Positions 1 through 5,830 of a stretch of 6,965 nt of DNA are shown here, in pieces. Each line of letters begins with the position of its first letter. Positions within the stretch are counted from its first letter, which is position 1. The DNA is from Actinomycetota bacterium (GTDB taxonomy: Bacteria > Acidobacteriota > Blastocatellia > Chloracidobacteriales > Chloracidobacteriaceae): assembly GCA_013298335.1 (NCBI GenBank), contig JAAFHI010000169.1, positions 1 to 6,965 of the forward strand, read 5' to 3'. The position numbers were made by a program, and so were the translations under genes. Below the pieces are notes generated by a model that ran no database searches, was not told the origin of the DNA, and saw only the letters and a program-made list of their open reading frames with translations.

Positions 1-1149
1 CTCGTTCCGGTGGACATCAAGGGCCTCCGCACGCTGACGCCGTACCAGACCGAAATCATCGCGATGGCCTTGATGGCCGGAAACCCGGAAGCCGCCGAAA
101 AGCTCGTCCAGACCGGTTCGGTGGATATTTCCTACAGCCTGCCCTCGCGGACGCGCTTCCGCGTGAACTGTTTCTCGCAGCGCGGCACGATCTCCATCGT
201 GATGCGGGTCATTCCGACGGAAGTGCCGACCATCGAGAGTCTCTCCCTGCCGCCGCAGCTCGGCGACATTTCCGGCATCAAGAACGGCATCGTGCTGCTC
301 ACCGGTCCGACCGGCAGCGGCAAGTCCTCGACGCTCGCGGCGATCCTCAACAAGATCAACCACGAGAAGTACTACCACGTGGTCACCATCGAGGACCCGA
401 TCGAGTTTCTCCATTCGCACAAGAACTGCACCATCAACCAGCGGGAACTCGGCAGCGACACGCCGAGCTTTGCCCTCGCCCTGCGCGCCGCGCTGCGGCA
501 GGCCCCGAAAGTGATTCTGGTGGGCGAAATGCGCGACCTCGAAACGACGGAAATCGCGCTCGAAGCCGCCGAAACGGGCCACTTGGTCTTCTCGACGCTC
601 CACACGACGGACGCCTCCAAGACGGTTGACCGCATCATCGGCATCTTCCCCAAGAATGAAGAACACGTCATCCGCGTCCGGCTGGCGCAGGCGTTCCGCT
701 ACATCATTTCGCAGCGCCTGATTCCGCGCGCCGACGGCAAGGGCCGGATCGGAGCGGTCGAAATCCTCAAGGCGACGCCCCGAACCCGCGAATACATCGA
801 AAAGGGCGAAAGCGACGGCAAGTCGCTGCTCGACGCGATGGACGACGGGTCGCTCGAAGGCATGCAGCACTTCGACCAGGTTATCGAACGCATGATCCGC
901 GAAGGCATCATCACGCAGGAAGACGGCGTGGCCTTCGCGACCAACCAGAGCAACCTGATGCTCCGCCTGTCGGGCCTCGGTACGTCGAGCGACTTCGCCG
1001 GGGGCGGCGGTGCGGAAATCAACCGTCAGCAGAAGGAAAAGGATGCGCTCCGCAATCCGACGCTCGGCGGCATGCGCCCGGTCCCGCCGCCGTCATCCAC
1101 CACGCGCGAAGTCCCGCGCCCGTCGATGCTGGATATGATTGAACGCTGA
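1..1149 (+). CDS. pilT: Type IV pilus retraction ATPase PilT (5' end missing)
   Basis: Cytoplasmic hexameric secretion-type ATPase that depolymerises type IV pili to drive twitching motility. The frame is open to base 1, so the gene begins upstream; by comparison with known PilT about 35-40 N-terminal residues are missing. Counting from the GTG at base 10, I see Walker A GPTGSGKS at residues 99-106, the Asp box TIEDPIEF at 126-133, Walker B LVGEMRD at 170-176 and the His box HLVFSTLHTT at 191-200. These are the family hallmarks in the right order, and VGEMRDLET with AAETGHLVF separates PilT from PilB. Where Pseudomonas PilT has the AIRNLI box, this protein reads RTREYI (258-263). The last 60 or so residues form a Gly/Pro-rich tail beyond the usual C-terminus. 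The family is certain; PilT rather than a PilU-like paralog is likely but not proven. Confidence 0.95.
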   Translation, partial: LVPVDIKGLRTLTPYQTEIIAMALMAGNPEAAEKLVQTGSVDISYSLPSRTRFRVNCFSQRGTISIVMRVIPTEVPTIESLSLPPQLGDISGIKNGIVLLTGPTGSGKSSTLAAILNKINHEKYYHVVTIEDPIEFLHSHKNCTINQRELGSDTPSFALALRAALRQAPKVILVGEMRDLETTEIALEAAETGHLVFSTLHTTDASKTVDRIIGIFPKNEEHVIRVRLAQAFRYIISQRLIPRADGKGRIGAVEILKATPRTREYIEKGESDGKSLLDAMDDGSLEGMQHFDQVIERMIREGIITQEDGVAFATNQSNLMLRLSGLGTSSDFAGGGGAEINRQQKEKDALRNPTLGGMRPVPPPSSTTREVPRPSMLDMIER

Positions 1150-1193
1150 AGCCAAAGGGATCAGGTGTCGGGGATCAGGGATCAGTAAAACCT

Positions 1194-1219
1194 GGGGATG
1201 GGGGTTGGGGAATGGGGGG
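1194..1219 (+). other. G-quadruplex motif
   Basis: Four runs of 4, 5, 4 and 6 guanines (1194-1197, 1200-1204, 1207-1210, 1214-1219) are separated by loops of 2, 2 and 3 bases on the + strand. This satisfies a strict G4 consensus with at least four stacked tetrads, and it would also be present in the RNA downstream of pilT. It lies in the loop side of palindromic element 1. Whether it folds in the cell is not known. Confidence 0.7.
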
Positions 1220-1250
1220 TGGAAATGCAATGACCTTCGCTCAAACACTC

Positions 1251-1272
1251 AAAACCTGAAATCCGGTTTTTT
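1251..1272 (+). terminator. Weak possible terminator of pilT
   Basis: AAAACC (1251-1256) pairs with GGTTTT (1265-1270) across an 8-base loop, and the T run extends to 1272. The stem is short and AT-rich, so this is a marginal rho-independent terminator. The same GGTTTT can alternatively pair with AAAACC at 1187-1192 in the larger palindrome. Confidence 0.25.
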
Positions 1273-1316
1273 CTGCCCCCTGATCCCTGATTCCTGCCCC
1301 CTGATCCCTTCCCCCG

Positions 1317-2003
1317 ATGCAAGTCACCTGCCAACAATGTCGCGCGAAGTTCACGCTTCAGGAAAAAAACCTTCCTGAGAAACCTTTTCAGGTCAATTGT
1401 CCGAAGTGCCGGTTTTCGATGACGGTGGATCCGCCGAAGAAAGCCGACCCATCGATTCGGAGCGCACCCAAATCCATGCAAGCCAACAACGATGTACTCG
1501 CTCAACTCGTCGCCCTGCTGTCCGGCGGGCAGAACCGCAACGCCGACGGCAGCCCGGTTCCGATTGCGAACTGGCAGCGGCGGCAACTGCTGCTCTGCAT
1601 CGCCGATCCCGAGCAGCTCAACCGGATTCAGGAAGTGCTCGACCAGGCGGCGTTCTGCCCGACGGTCGCCGAGGACGCGGCCAAGGCAGTCGAACTCATG
1701 CGCGACTCGCGCGTGGATGTGGTGATTCTCGATCCGCAGTTCGACGGACCGAATCAGGGCGGCATCATGATTCTGCGGCACGTCAGTTCGCTGATGCCGA
1801 AATACCGGCGGCGGACCTACCTCGTCCTGCTCTCGCCGCAGGTCAAGACGCTCGATACCTACATGGCGTTTTTGAACGGGGTCAATCTGACTATCAACAC
1901 CGCCGACATCGCCACGATCAACCAGATCCTCGAACGCAGCATCCGCGACTTCAACGAACTCTATCGCGGCTACAACACCGCCGCCGGGCTCTCGCCCTTT
2001 TAA
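1317..2003 (+). CDS. Zinc-ribbon (MJ0042-type) protein with receiver-like domain
   Basis: A 228-residue cytoplasmic protein. The N-terminus carries a CxxC...CxxC zinc ribbon (Cys5, Cys8, Cys28, Cys31) of the MJ0042/zinc_ribbon_5 kind, with a Lys/Pro-rich linker to about residue 55. A CheY-like fold follows at about 89-212. LLLCIADPE (91-99) fits strand 1 with an acidic residue, VVILDP (135-140) puts Asp139 at the phospho-acceptor position, and YLVLLS (168-173) fits strand 4 with Ser173. The strand-5 Lys-Pro pair of true receivers is absent (LTINTADI, 191-198), so phosphorylation may be lost or altered. The ATG at 1317 is required to keep the zinc ribbon, yet no Shine-Dalgarno sequence precedes it; palindromic element 1 does. 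It lies 167 bases after pilT and 9 bases before the next gene. A role in pilus or motility control is inferred from location only. Confidence 0.85.
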   Translation: MQVTCQQCRAKFTLQEKNLPEKPFQVNCPKCRFSMTVDPPKKADPSIRSAPKSMQANNDVLAQLVALLSGGQNRNADGSPVPIANWQRRQLLLCIADPEQLNRIQEVLDQAAFCPTVAEDAAKAVELMRDSRVDVVILDPQFDGPNQGGIMILRHVSSLMPKYRRRTYLVLLSPQVKTLDTYMAFLNGVNLTINTADIATINQILERSIRDFNELYRGYNTAAGLSPF

Positions 2004-2012
2004 ACCCCTGCG

Positions 2013-2759
2013 ATGAAACGCTTTCTGACCGCCGCGACGCTCGTCATTGTTCTCTGCCTGAGCGTCGCGGGCGGACAGACCGCGCCGCCGCGACCGCCAA
2101 CGGCGAAACTTCTGTGCGTGTACGACGGCAGGTGCGTCAGCTACGACTGCGTTCAGGAATATGTCGGTGGCTTCATTCAGGACTTGAGGGACACGGAAGG
2201 AACGTTCGCCCTCTGCGTACGCTCTGACCGGCCACTTCCGCTGGCGCTGGCAAACGCGAATCTCCGTCTCACAGGGATCTCGCGCATGATTTCTGAACTC
2301 TACGGTTTGACAAATCCGGTCCTCTTTCTACGGCGGAAGTCCGGGGTTGTTGCGCTCCCGAAAGCCCCGTCGTTTCCTCGCGACGTGATCTTTCGCGAGC
2401 CCATCGAATCAGGCGAACCGACCGAACTCTGGTTCATCCCGAAAGGCGCGGCGCTTCCGTCACATACCGAAGCCGTCACGCCCAATCGGTTTCATGTGGA
2501 AGAATTGGACGACAAACTGCCGGTTTCAAAGCGGTTGCGGATGTTGGCCGACCGCCTGCGCGAACGCCCGGCGTACGGCGTGGTCTGGCGCTTCTTTGGG
2601 GACGAGAAAAAGCCGTCGGTGAAAAACCTTCAAAGGCAGATGAACGCGGCGCTCGCGCGAGCCGGAATTTCCACCGACCGGGCGCTGGTCAGCCCCTACT
2701 CGGTTGATTTTGTAAAAGCCCGAACCGGCATTTTCATTGTCGAAATCCTTCCCGAATAA
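2013..2759 (+). CDS. Exported protein of unknown function, paralog A
   Basis: A 248-residue protein that I do not recognise by name. It starts with a signal peptide: MKR, a hydrophobic stretch at about 5-19, and likely cleavage near residues 21-25, so it should act outside the cytoplasm. The mature part opens with a Cys41-x4-Cys46 pair, then EGTF and VRSDRP (62-73), ALANANL (78-84), TELWFIPKG (137-145), HTEAV (151-155), SKRLR (172-176) and a C-terminal VEILPE. All of these recur in the next gene, so the two are tandem duplicates. The C-terminal part (about 165-248) has the alpha-beta rhythm of a degenerate OmpA-like peptidoglycan-binding fold; this is inference. The start lies 9 bases after the preceding stop with no clear Shine-Dalgarno, suggesting translational coupling. 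Codon use looks less GC-biased than in pilT. Confidence 0.85.
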   Translation: MKRFLTAATLVIVLCLSVAGGQTAPPRPPTAKLLCVYDGRCVSYDCVQEYVGGFIQDLRDTEGTFALCVRSDRPLPLALANANLRLTGISRMISELYGLTNPVLFLRRKSGVVALPKAPSFPRDVIFREPIESGEPTELWFIPKGAALPSHTEAVTPNRFHVEELDDKLPVSKRLRMLADRLRERPAYGVVWRFFGDEKKPSVKNLQRQMNAALARAGISTDRALVSPYSVDFVKARTGIFIVEILPE

Positions 2760-2785
2760 CCGCCCCGTCAAAAACCGCTCAAAAC

Positions 2786-2790
2786 AGAGG
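2786..2790 (+). promoter_or_regulatory. Ribosome binding site of paralog B
   Basis: AGAGG lies 7 bases before the ATG at 2798, in the 38-base gap after paralog A. It fixes the start and shows that paralog B has its own initiation signal, unlike paralog A. Confidence 0.6.
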
Positions 2791-2797
2791 TCTCTTC

Positions 2798-3568
2798 ATG
2801 CGGCGCCTGATTATCCTGACGCTTTTGTGTCTGCTGCTGTCCCTTCATTCGTTCGCCAGCGTCGCGAACGGGCAGGAAGAGCCGCCGCTGCCGTATAGCG
2901 TCGTTTTTGACCGGGCCTGCGATGACTATGAGTGCGTCGCGGAAGTGCTCGCCGCGTATCTTGAACATGGTGAAAAACAGGAAGGAACGTTTGTGCTTCG
3001 CGTGCGCTCGGACCGCCCAGCGGCGCTCGCTCTGGCAAACGCGAATCTTTTCCTGCCGAATCTGCCTTTGGCTCCCCTCAATCGGACGTCCAAACCCTTT
3101 CTCTTCCTCCGAATAAAAAGCGGTGAAGACGTTCTTCCGCCATCCCGCAAGGTATATCCGTTTTTTTATGGAAACCCGGACACACCGCCGCGATTTCCCG
3201 CCTTCGGTGAGACCACCGAGCTGTGGTTCATCCCGAAAGGCGGGGCGATACCGGCGCATACGGAAGCCGTGCAACCGTGCCAGTTCACATTCGAAGATGT
3301 TGAAAGGGAATTTTCGCTTTCGAAACGGCTGCGCCTGATGGCGGTTCAGCTTCGGGCGCGTCCCGGTGCGTATGGTCTTGTCCGGCGGGAGTTTCGCGAG
3401 CGGGTTCCGAACCTCGCCAGGCTCAAAGGATCGGTCCGGCGGATTCTGAAGCAGTACGGCGTTTCACCGGACCGGGTGCTGGTCGTCCCGCACCTGTATT
3501 ACTACCGCCCTGGACAAACGGAGATCTCCGTCGCCGAAGTGCTTCCTGAATGCCCTGAAAAGAAGTGA
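2798..3568 (+). CDS. Exported protein of unknown function, paralog B
   Basis: A 256-residue tandem paralog of the gene before it. Signal peptide: MRR, a Leu-rich core (about 4-20), and likely cleavage near VANG-QEE (about 25). Conserved with paralog A at the same residue numbers are Cys41 and Cys46, EGTF (62-65), VRSDRP (69-74) and ALANANL (78-84); slightly shifted are ELWFIPKG (141-148), HTEAV (154-158), SKRLR (175-179), AYG (191-193) and EVLPE at the C-terminus. The two Cys could form a disulfide. Differences cluster in the middle (about 85-135), which looks like a variable loop region. The two halves of the protein each end in a short strand plus Pro (ELWFIP; EVLP), hinting at an internal duplication. 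The stop codon directly abuts the inverted repeat at 3569. Function unknown; envelope or periplasmic location is inferred. Confidence 0.85.
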   Translation: MRRLIILTLLCLLLSLHSFASVANGQEEPPLPYSVVFDRACDDYECVAEVLAAYLEHGEKQEGTFVLRVRSDRPAALALANANLFLPNLPLAPLNRTSKPFLFLRIKSGEDVLPPSRKVYPFFYGNPDTPPRFPAFGETTELWFIPKGGAIPAHTEAVQPCQFTFEDVEREFSLSKRLRLMAVQLRARPGAYGLVRREFRERVPNLARLKGSVRRILKQYGVSPDRVLVVPHLYYYRPGQTEISVAEVLPECPEKK

Positions 3569-3652
3569 CCCTCCCTCACGGTCGGGGTTCCATACCGTCG
3601 GATGAACGTCGCCCTCCGGCCACGGGTATGGAACCCCGACCGTCAGGGAGGG
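3569..3652. repeat. 28-base near-perfect inverted repeat between convergent genes
   Basis: The arms 3569-3596 and 3625-3652 are reverse complements with a single mismatch, around a 28-base spacer. The left arm begins at the first base after the paralog B stop; the right arm ends 4 bases before the complement of the cysteine desulfurase stop. Transcribed from either side it makes a very stable hairpin, so it could act as a bidirectional terminator or as an mRNA 3'-end stabiliser. The arm contains no 7- or 9-base word structure, unlike the other elements, and T runs are poor (TTTTT only at 3661-3665, inside the opposing gene). It resembles dispersed REP-type palindromes. Confidence 0.85.
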
Positions 3653-3656
3653 ACGG

Positions 3657-4814
3657 TTACTTTTTGAGGCGTTTGGCGACGAGGCGGGGGAGCACGTCCG
3701 CGACGTAGGCGATGTCTTCCGCCGTGGTGTCGCGTCCGAGGCTGACGCGGAGGCTGCCTTTGACGTGTTCGCGGGAAAAGCCCATCGCGGTCAGCACCGC
3801 GCTCGGTTCGGTTGACCCCGACGAACAGGCCGAGCCGGTCGAAACCGCGATGCTCTGCAAATCGAGCGCAATCACGAGGCTGTCGCCGTCGAGCGGTCCG
3901 AGATGGAGGTTTGAAACGTGCGGCAGGCGCTGGTCGCGCAGGCCGTTCACCGTACAACCGGGAATCCGTTCCGCGAGTTGATCTTCCAGGCGGTCCCGCA
4001 GGTCGCGCAGGCGGGGCATGACGTCGGGAAGTTCCGCGCGGGCGAGCGCGGCAGCGCGTCCGAGGGCGACGATGCCGGAGACGTTTTCCGTACCGGCGCG
4101 GCGGTCGCGTTCCTGGTGTCCGCCGAGTTGCTGCGCCACGAGCCGGACGTCCTTCCTGACGTACAGCGCGCCGATGCCCTTCGGCGCGTGGAGCTTGTGG
4201 CCGGAAATCGACAGCAGGTCCACGCCGAGGTCGTTCACCGCGACCGGAATCTTGCCGACCGCCTGGACCGCATCCGTATGAAAGTAAATGACTTGCCCTC
4301 GCTCGCGAGCCGCCCGGACGCGCGCGCCGATTTCCGCAACCGGCTGGAGCGTGCCGACCTCGTTGTTGGCGAGCATCACGGTCACCAGCACCGTGTCGTC
4401 GGTCAGCGCGGCCTCGAAATCTTCAATCCGAATTTGCCCGTCCTCATAAACCGGCAGGCGCGTGACGCGGAACCCCTCGGCTTCGAGGGCGGCGACCGGC
4501 GCGAGGACGGCGGGATGTTCAAACGTACTGGTGATGATGCGCGCGCCGGGTCTGGCGTAGGCGTCCATCACGCCCCGGATGGCAAGGTTGTTGGCCTCCG
4601 TCCCGCCGCTCAGAAAGGTAATGGATGGCGGAGGCGCTCCGATGAGGTCGGCCATCTGCCGCCGGGCGTCCTCGACGGCGGCGCGGGCGCGCTGCCCGAA
4701 CCCGTGAACCGACGAGGCATTGCCGAAATGCTCCGTCAGAAACGGCAGCATCGCCGCCACCACTTCCGGCGCGACGGCGGTGGTGGCGCTGTTGTCGAGA
4801 TAGATCCTTTTCAT
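3657..4814 (-). CDS. Cysteine desulfurase, NifS/IscS type
   Basis: PLP-dependent cytoplasmic enzyme that takes sulfur from L-cysteine, releasing alanine, and hands the persulfide on for Fe-S cluster, tRNA thiolation or cofactor synthesis. At 385 residues it has normal length. Visible key residues are YLDNSATT (5-12) at the N-terminus, GGTEANNLA (70-78), His100 in FEHPAV, the NNEVG stretch (150-154), Asp181 and Gln184 in HTDAVQ, the PLP lysine Lys207 in SGHKLHAPKG, RAGTEN (239-244), and the catalytic Cys330 in TGSACSSG with the downstream EPS. This active-site loop is the group I (IscS/NifS) form rather than SufS. No iscU, iscR or other assembly gene is adjacent, so whether this is iscS or nifS cannot be decided. 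No Shine-Dalgarno is seen; the palindrome at 4819-4918 lies 4 bases upstream of the ATG. Confidence 0.96.
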   Translation of the reverse strand: MKRIYLDNSATTAVAPEVVAAMLPFLTEHFGNASSVHGFGQRARAAVEDARRQMADLIGAPPPSITFLSGGTEANNLAIRGVMDAYARPGARIITSTFEHPAVLAPVAALEAEGFRVTRLPVYEDGQIRIEDFEAALTDDTVLVTVMLANNEVGTLQPVAEIGARVRAARERGQVIYFHTDAVQAVGKIPVAVNDLGVDLLSISGHKLHAPKGIGALYVRKDVRLVAQQLGGHQERDRRAGTENVSGIVALGRAAALARAELPDVMPRLRDLRDRLEDQLAERIPGCTVNGLRDQRLPHVSNLHLGPLDGDSLVIALDLQSIAVSTGSACSSGSTEPSAVLTAMGFSREHVKGSLRVSLGRDTTAEDIAYVADVLPRLVAKRLKK

Positions 4815-4818
4815 AAAG

Positions 4819-4918
4819 AAGTCTGGGGAGTCTGGGGAGTCTTGAGGGTCTTGGGAGTCGGTTCAGTCAGTCTTCTTGACTCCCCAGACTCTCAAGACCC
4901 ACAAGACTCCCCAGACTT
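4819..4918. repeat. Palindromic intergenic element 2 (9-base words)
   Basis: Arms 4819-4859 and 4878-4918 (41 bases each) are reverse complements at 36 of 41 positions, with an 18-base spacer. Each arm is AA, four 9-base words of the type GTCTKGRGR, then GTC. Left words are GTCTGGGGA twice, GTCTTGAGG and GTCTTGGGA. Right-arm words, read on the minus strand, are GTCTGGGGA, GTCTTGTGG, GTCTTGAGA and GTCTGGGGA. It fills the 108-base gap between the SYLF gene stop and the cysteine desulfurase start, both on the minus strand, so the hairpin would sit within any joint transcript right before the desulfurase ATG. Confidence 0.85.
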
Positions 4919-4922
4919 GCCT

Positions 4923-5636
4923 TTATCCGGCGTATCGCCGCAGCACCGTGAACAGCCGGCTGGCCTGTGGCGGGCGGGGAAGCGTGCCTTCGACGACTTC
5001 GGTATGGGCGACCTTGCGGCCATAGATGGCCTTGTTGGCGTCGTCATCGACCGTGAGCGTCGCGCCTTCGAGCGAAATTCCGGCGAACACGCCCTGCGAC
5101 CGCGAGTAGGACAGAATCTGCGCCTGAAACTTGCCGTCGGTGTTGGCCTTGGCTGTCCGACCGACGGGGCCGGCGGCGACGGAGGCGTCCGCGCCGAGTT
5201 TGAACTTGCTTTCGGCGAGTTTCTCGATGCCCTTGCGGTTCATGACGAGCAGGATGATGTCGGTGCTCTGGCCGCCGATCTGGAATCCGACGCTGCCGCC
5301 GCCGAGGGTCAGAAATCCGGGCGAACCCCACTTGCGATCCGGCTGACGGACGACCATCAGGCCCCGCCCGAACTCGCCGCCGATGATGAACGCGCCCTTC
5401 TTGACACCCGGAATGATGACGATGCCGGCGCAGTCGCGCAGCAGGTCGCGCGGGATGCCCTTGTCGGGCGCGCCCATGATTTCCTGGAGCACATTGGCGG
5501 ATGCGTTGAGGCGATCCTGTACCTTTTCGTCGATTTTGTCCGCCGCGCGGGCTTCCGACATGAAGGGATCGGCTACTGGAACGAGCGCAAGTCCGAGCGA
5601 TCCGGCCAGCAATCCGGCGAGAATATGGTTTCGCAT
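4923..5636 (-). CDS. Exported SYLF-domain (YSC84/DUF500) lipid-binding protein
   Basis: A 237-residue protein of the SYLF family, whose eukaryotic members (Ysc84, SH3YL1) bind phosphoinositides; bacterial members are mostly exported and poorly understood. Signal peptide: MRNH, hydrophobic core about 5-22, and an ARA-A type signal peptidase I site near residue 31. SYLF features include CAGIVIIPGVKKGAFIIGG (69-87), GRGLMVVR (90-97), FLTLGGGSVGFQIGGQSTD (108-126), ILLVMN (128-133) and FAGISLEGATL (184-194), with a conserved Tyr near ALLY-like AIYG (203-206). I chose the ATG at 5636: AGGAG sits 8 bases upstream and the signal peptide begins there. An in-frame ATG at 5690 would put 18 extra polar residues before it. 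It is divergent from nuoI and upstream of the cysteine desulfurase on the same strand. Confidence 0.93.
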   Translation of the reverse strand: MRNHILAGLLAGSLGLALVPVADPFMSEARAADKIDEKVQDRLNASANVLQEIMGAPDKGIPRDLLRDCAGIVIIPGVKKGAFIIGGEFGRGLMVVRQPDRKWGSPGFLTLGGGSVGFQIGGQSTDIILLVMNRKGIEKLAESKFKLGADASVAAGPVGRTAKANTDGKFQAQILSYSRSQGVFAGISLEGATLTVDDDANKAIYGRKVAHTEVVEGTLPRPPQASRLFTVLRRYAG

Positions 5637-5644
5637 TGGAAATT

Positions 5645-5649
5645 CTCCT
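5645..5649 (-). promoter_or_regulatory. Ribosome binding site that decides the SYLF gene start
   Basis: The minus strand reads AGGAG 8 bases before the ATG at 5636. It supports this start over the in-frame ATG at 5690. Confidence 0.75.
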
Positions 5650-5660
5650 GAATGTGTGTG

Positions 5661-5690
5661 ATTTGAAACGGTGAAGTTTCCGATTCGCAA
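5661..5690 (-). promoter_or_regulatory. Possible sigma-70 promoter of the SYLF gene
   Basis: On the minus strand TTGCGA (5690-5685) is followed after 18 bases by TCAAAT (5666-5661), each 4 of 6 matches to consensus. This would leave a leader of about 20 bases carrying the AGGAG. Weak by sequence and supported mainly by position. Confidence 0.3.
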
Positions 5691-5748
5691 GTTCCATGCC
5701 GAGTTCGCCGTGCAATCAGTCGAACCGGCGTCCCGACGGAGCGGAAAA

Positions 5749-5777
5749 TTGTCATCCGGAGGGGCGCATCGTATAGT
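5749..5777 (+). promoter_or_regulatory. Sigma-70 type promoter of nuoI
   Basis: TTGTCA (5749-5754) and TATAGT (5772-5777) are separated by exactly 17 bases. Each hexamer has 5 of 6 consensus bases, which stands out in such GC-rich DNA. Transcription would begin near 5784, leaving a leader of about 47 bases before the ATG at 5831. An AGGA at 5815-5818 lies 12 bases upstream of that ATG and may be the ribosome site. Confidence 0.65.
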
Positions 5778-5830
5778 CGGAATGCCTCATTCTCAAACCG
5801 AAGTCGGATTTCTTCAGGATTCTTAACGTT

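Larger units (their letters stand above)
1154..1311. repeat. Palindromic intergenic element 1 (7-base words)
   Basis: The pilT to zinc-ribbon gap is largely an inverted repeat. The arms 1155-1185 and 1280-1310 match at 27 of 31 positions as reverse complements. The left arm reads as consecutive 7-base words: GGGATCA (1157), GGTGTCG (1164), GGGATCA (1171), GGGATCA (1178), then GTAAAACC to 1192. A TAAAACC at 1186-1192 can also pair with GGTTTT at 1265-1270. The arms enclose a G-run tract (1194-1219). The right arm ends 6 bases before the next start codon. It may end or process the pilT transcript; no function is shown by sequence alone. Confidence 0.8.

Noticed and set aside
10..1149. Start of pilT at the GTG at base 10
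   Set aside because: The frame is open to base 1 and about 35-40 conserved N-terminal residues would be missing; the GTG is simply an internal valine codon.
1397..2227. 276-residue open frame in another + frame
   Set aside because: It overlaps the zinc-ribbon/receiver gene and the start of paralog A; its Arg-rich, low-complexity composition is typical of a frame-shifted shadow.
2013..2759. Lipoprotein signal in paralog A because of Cys15
   Set aside because: The residues before Cys15 (IVL) do not make a lipobox, and the hydrophobic core continues past it; a standard signal peptide fits better.
3918..5651. 577-residue open frame on the + strand
   Set aside because: It lies antisense to the cysteine desulfurase and SYLF genes, whose protein motifs are unmistakable; long antisense frames are expected in GC-rich coding DNA. 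Its sequence has no recognisable domain and it crosses the palindrome.
4923..5690. Longer SYLF protein starting at the ATG at 5690
   Set aside because: It would place 18 polar residues before the signal peptide, and the AGGAG site supports the ATG at 5636.
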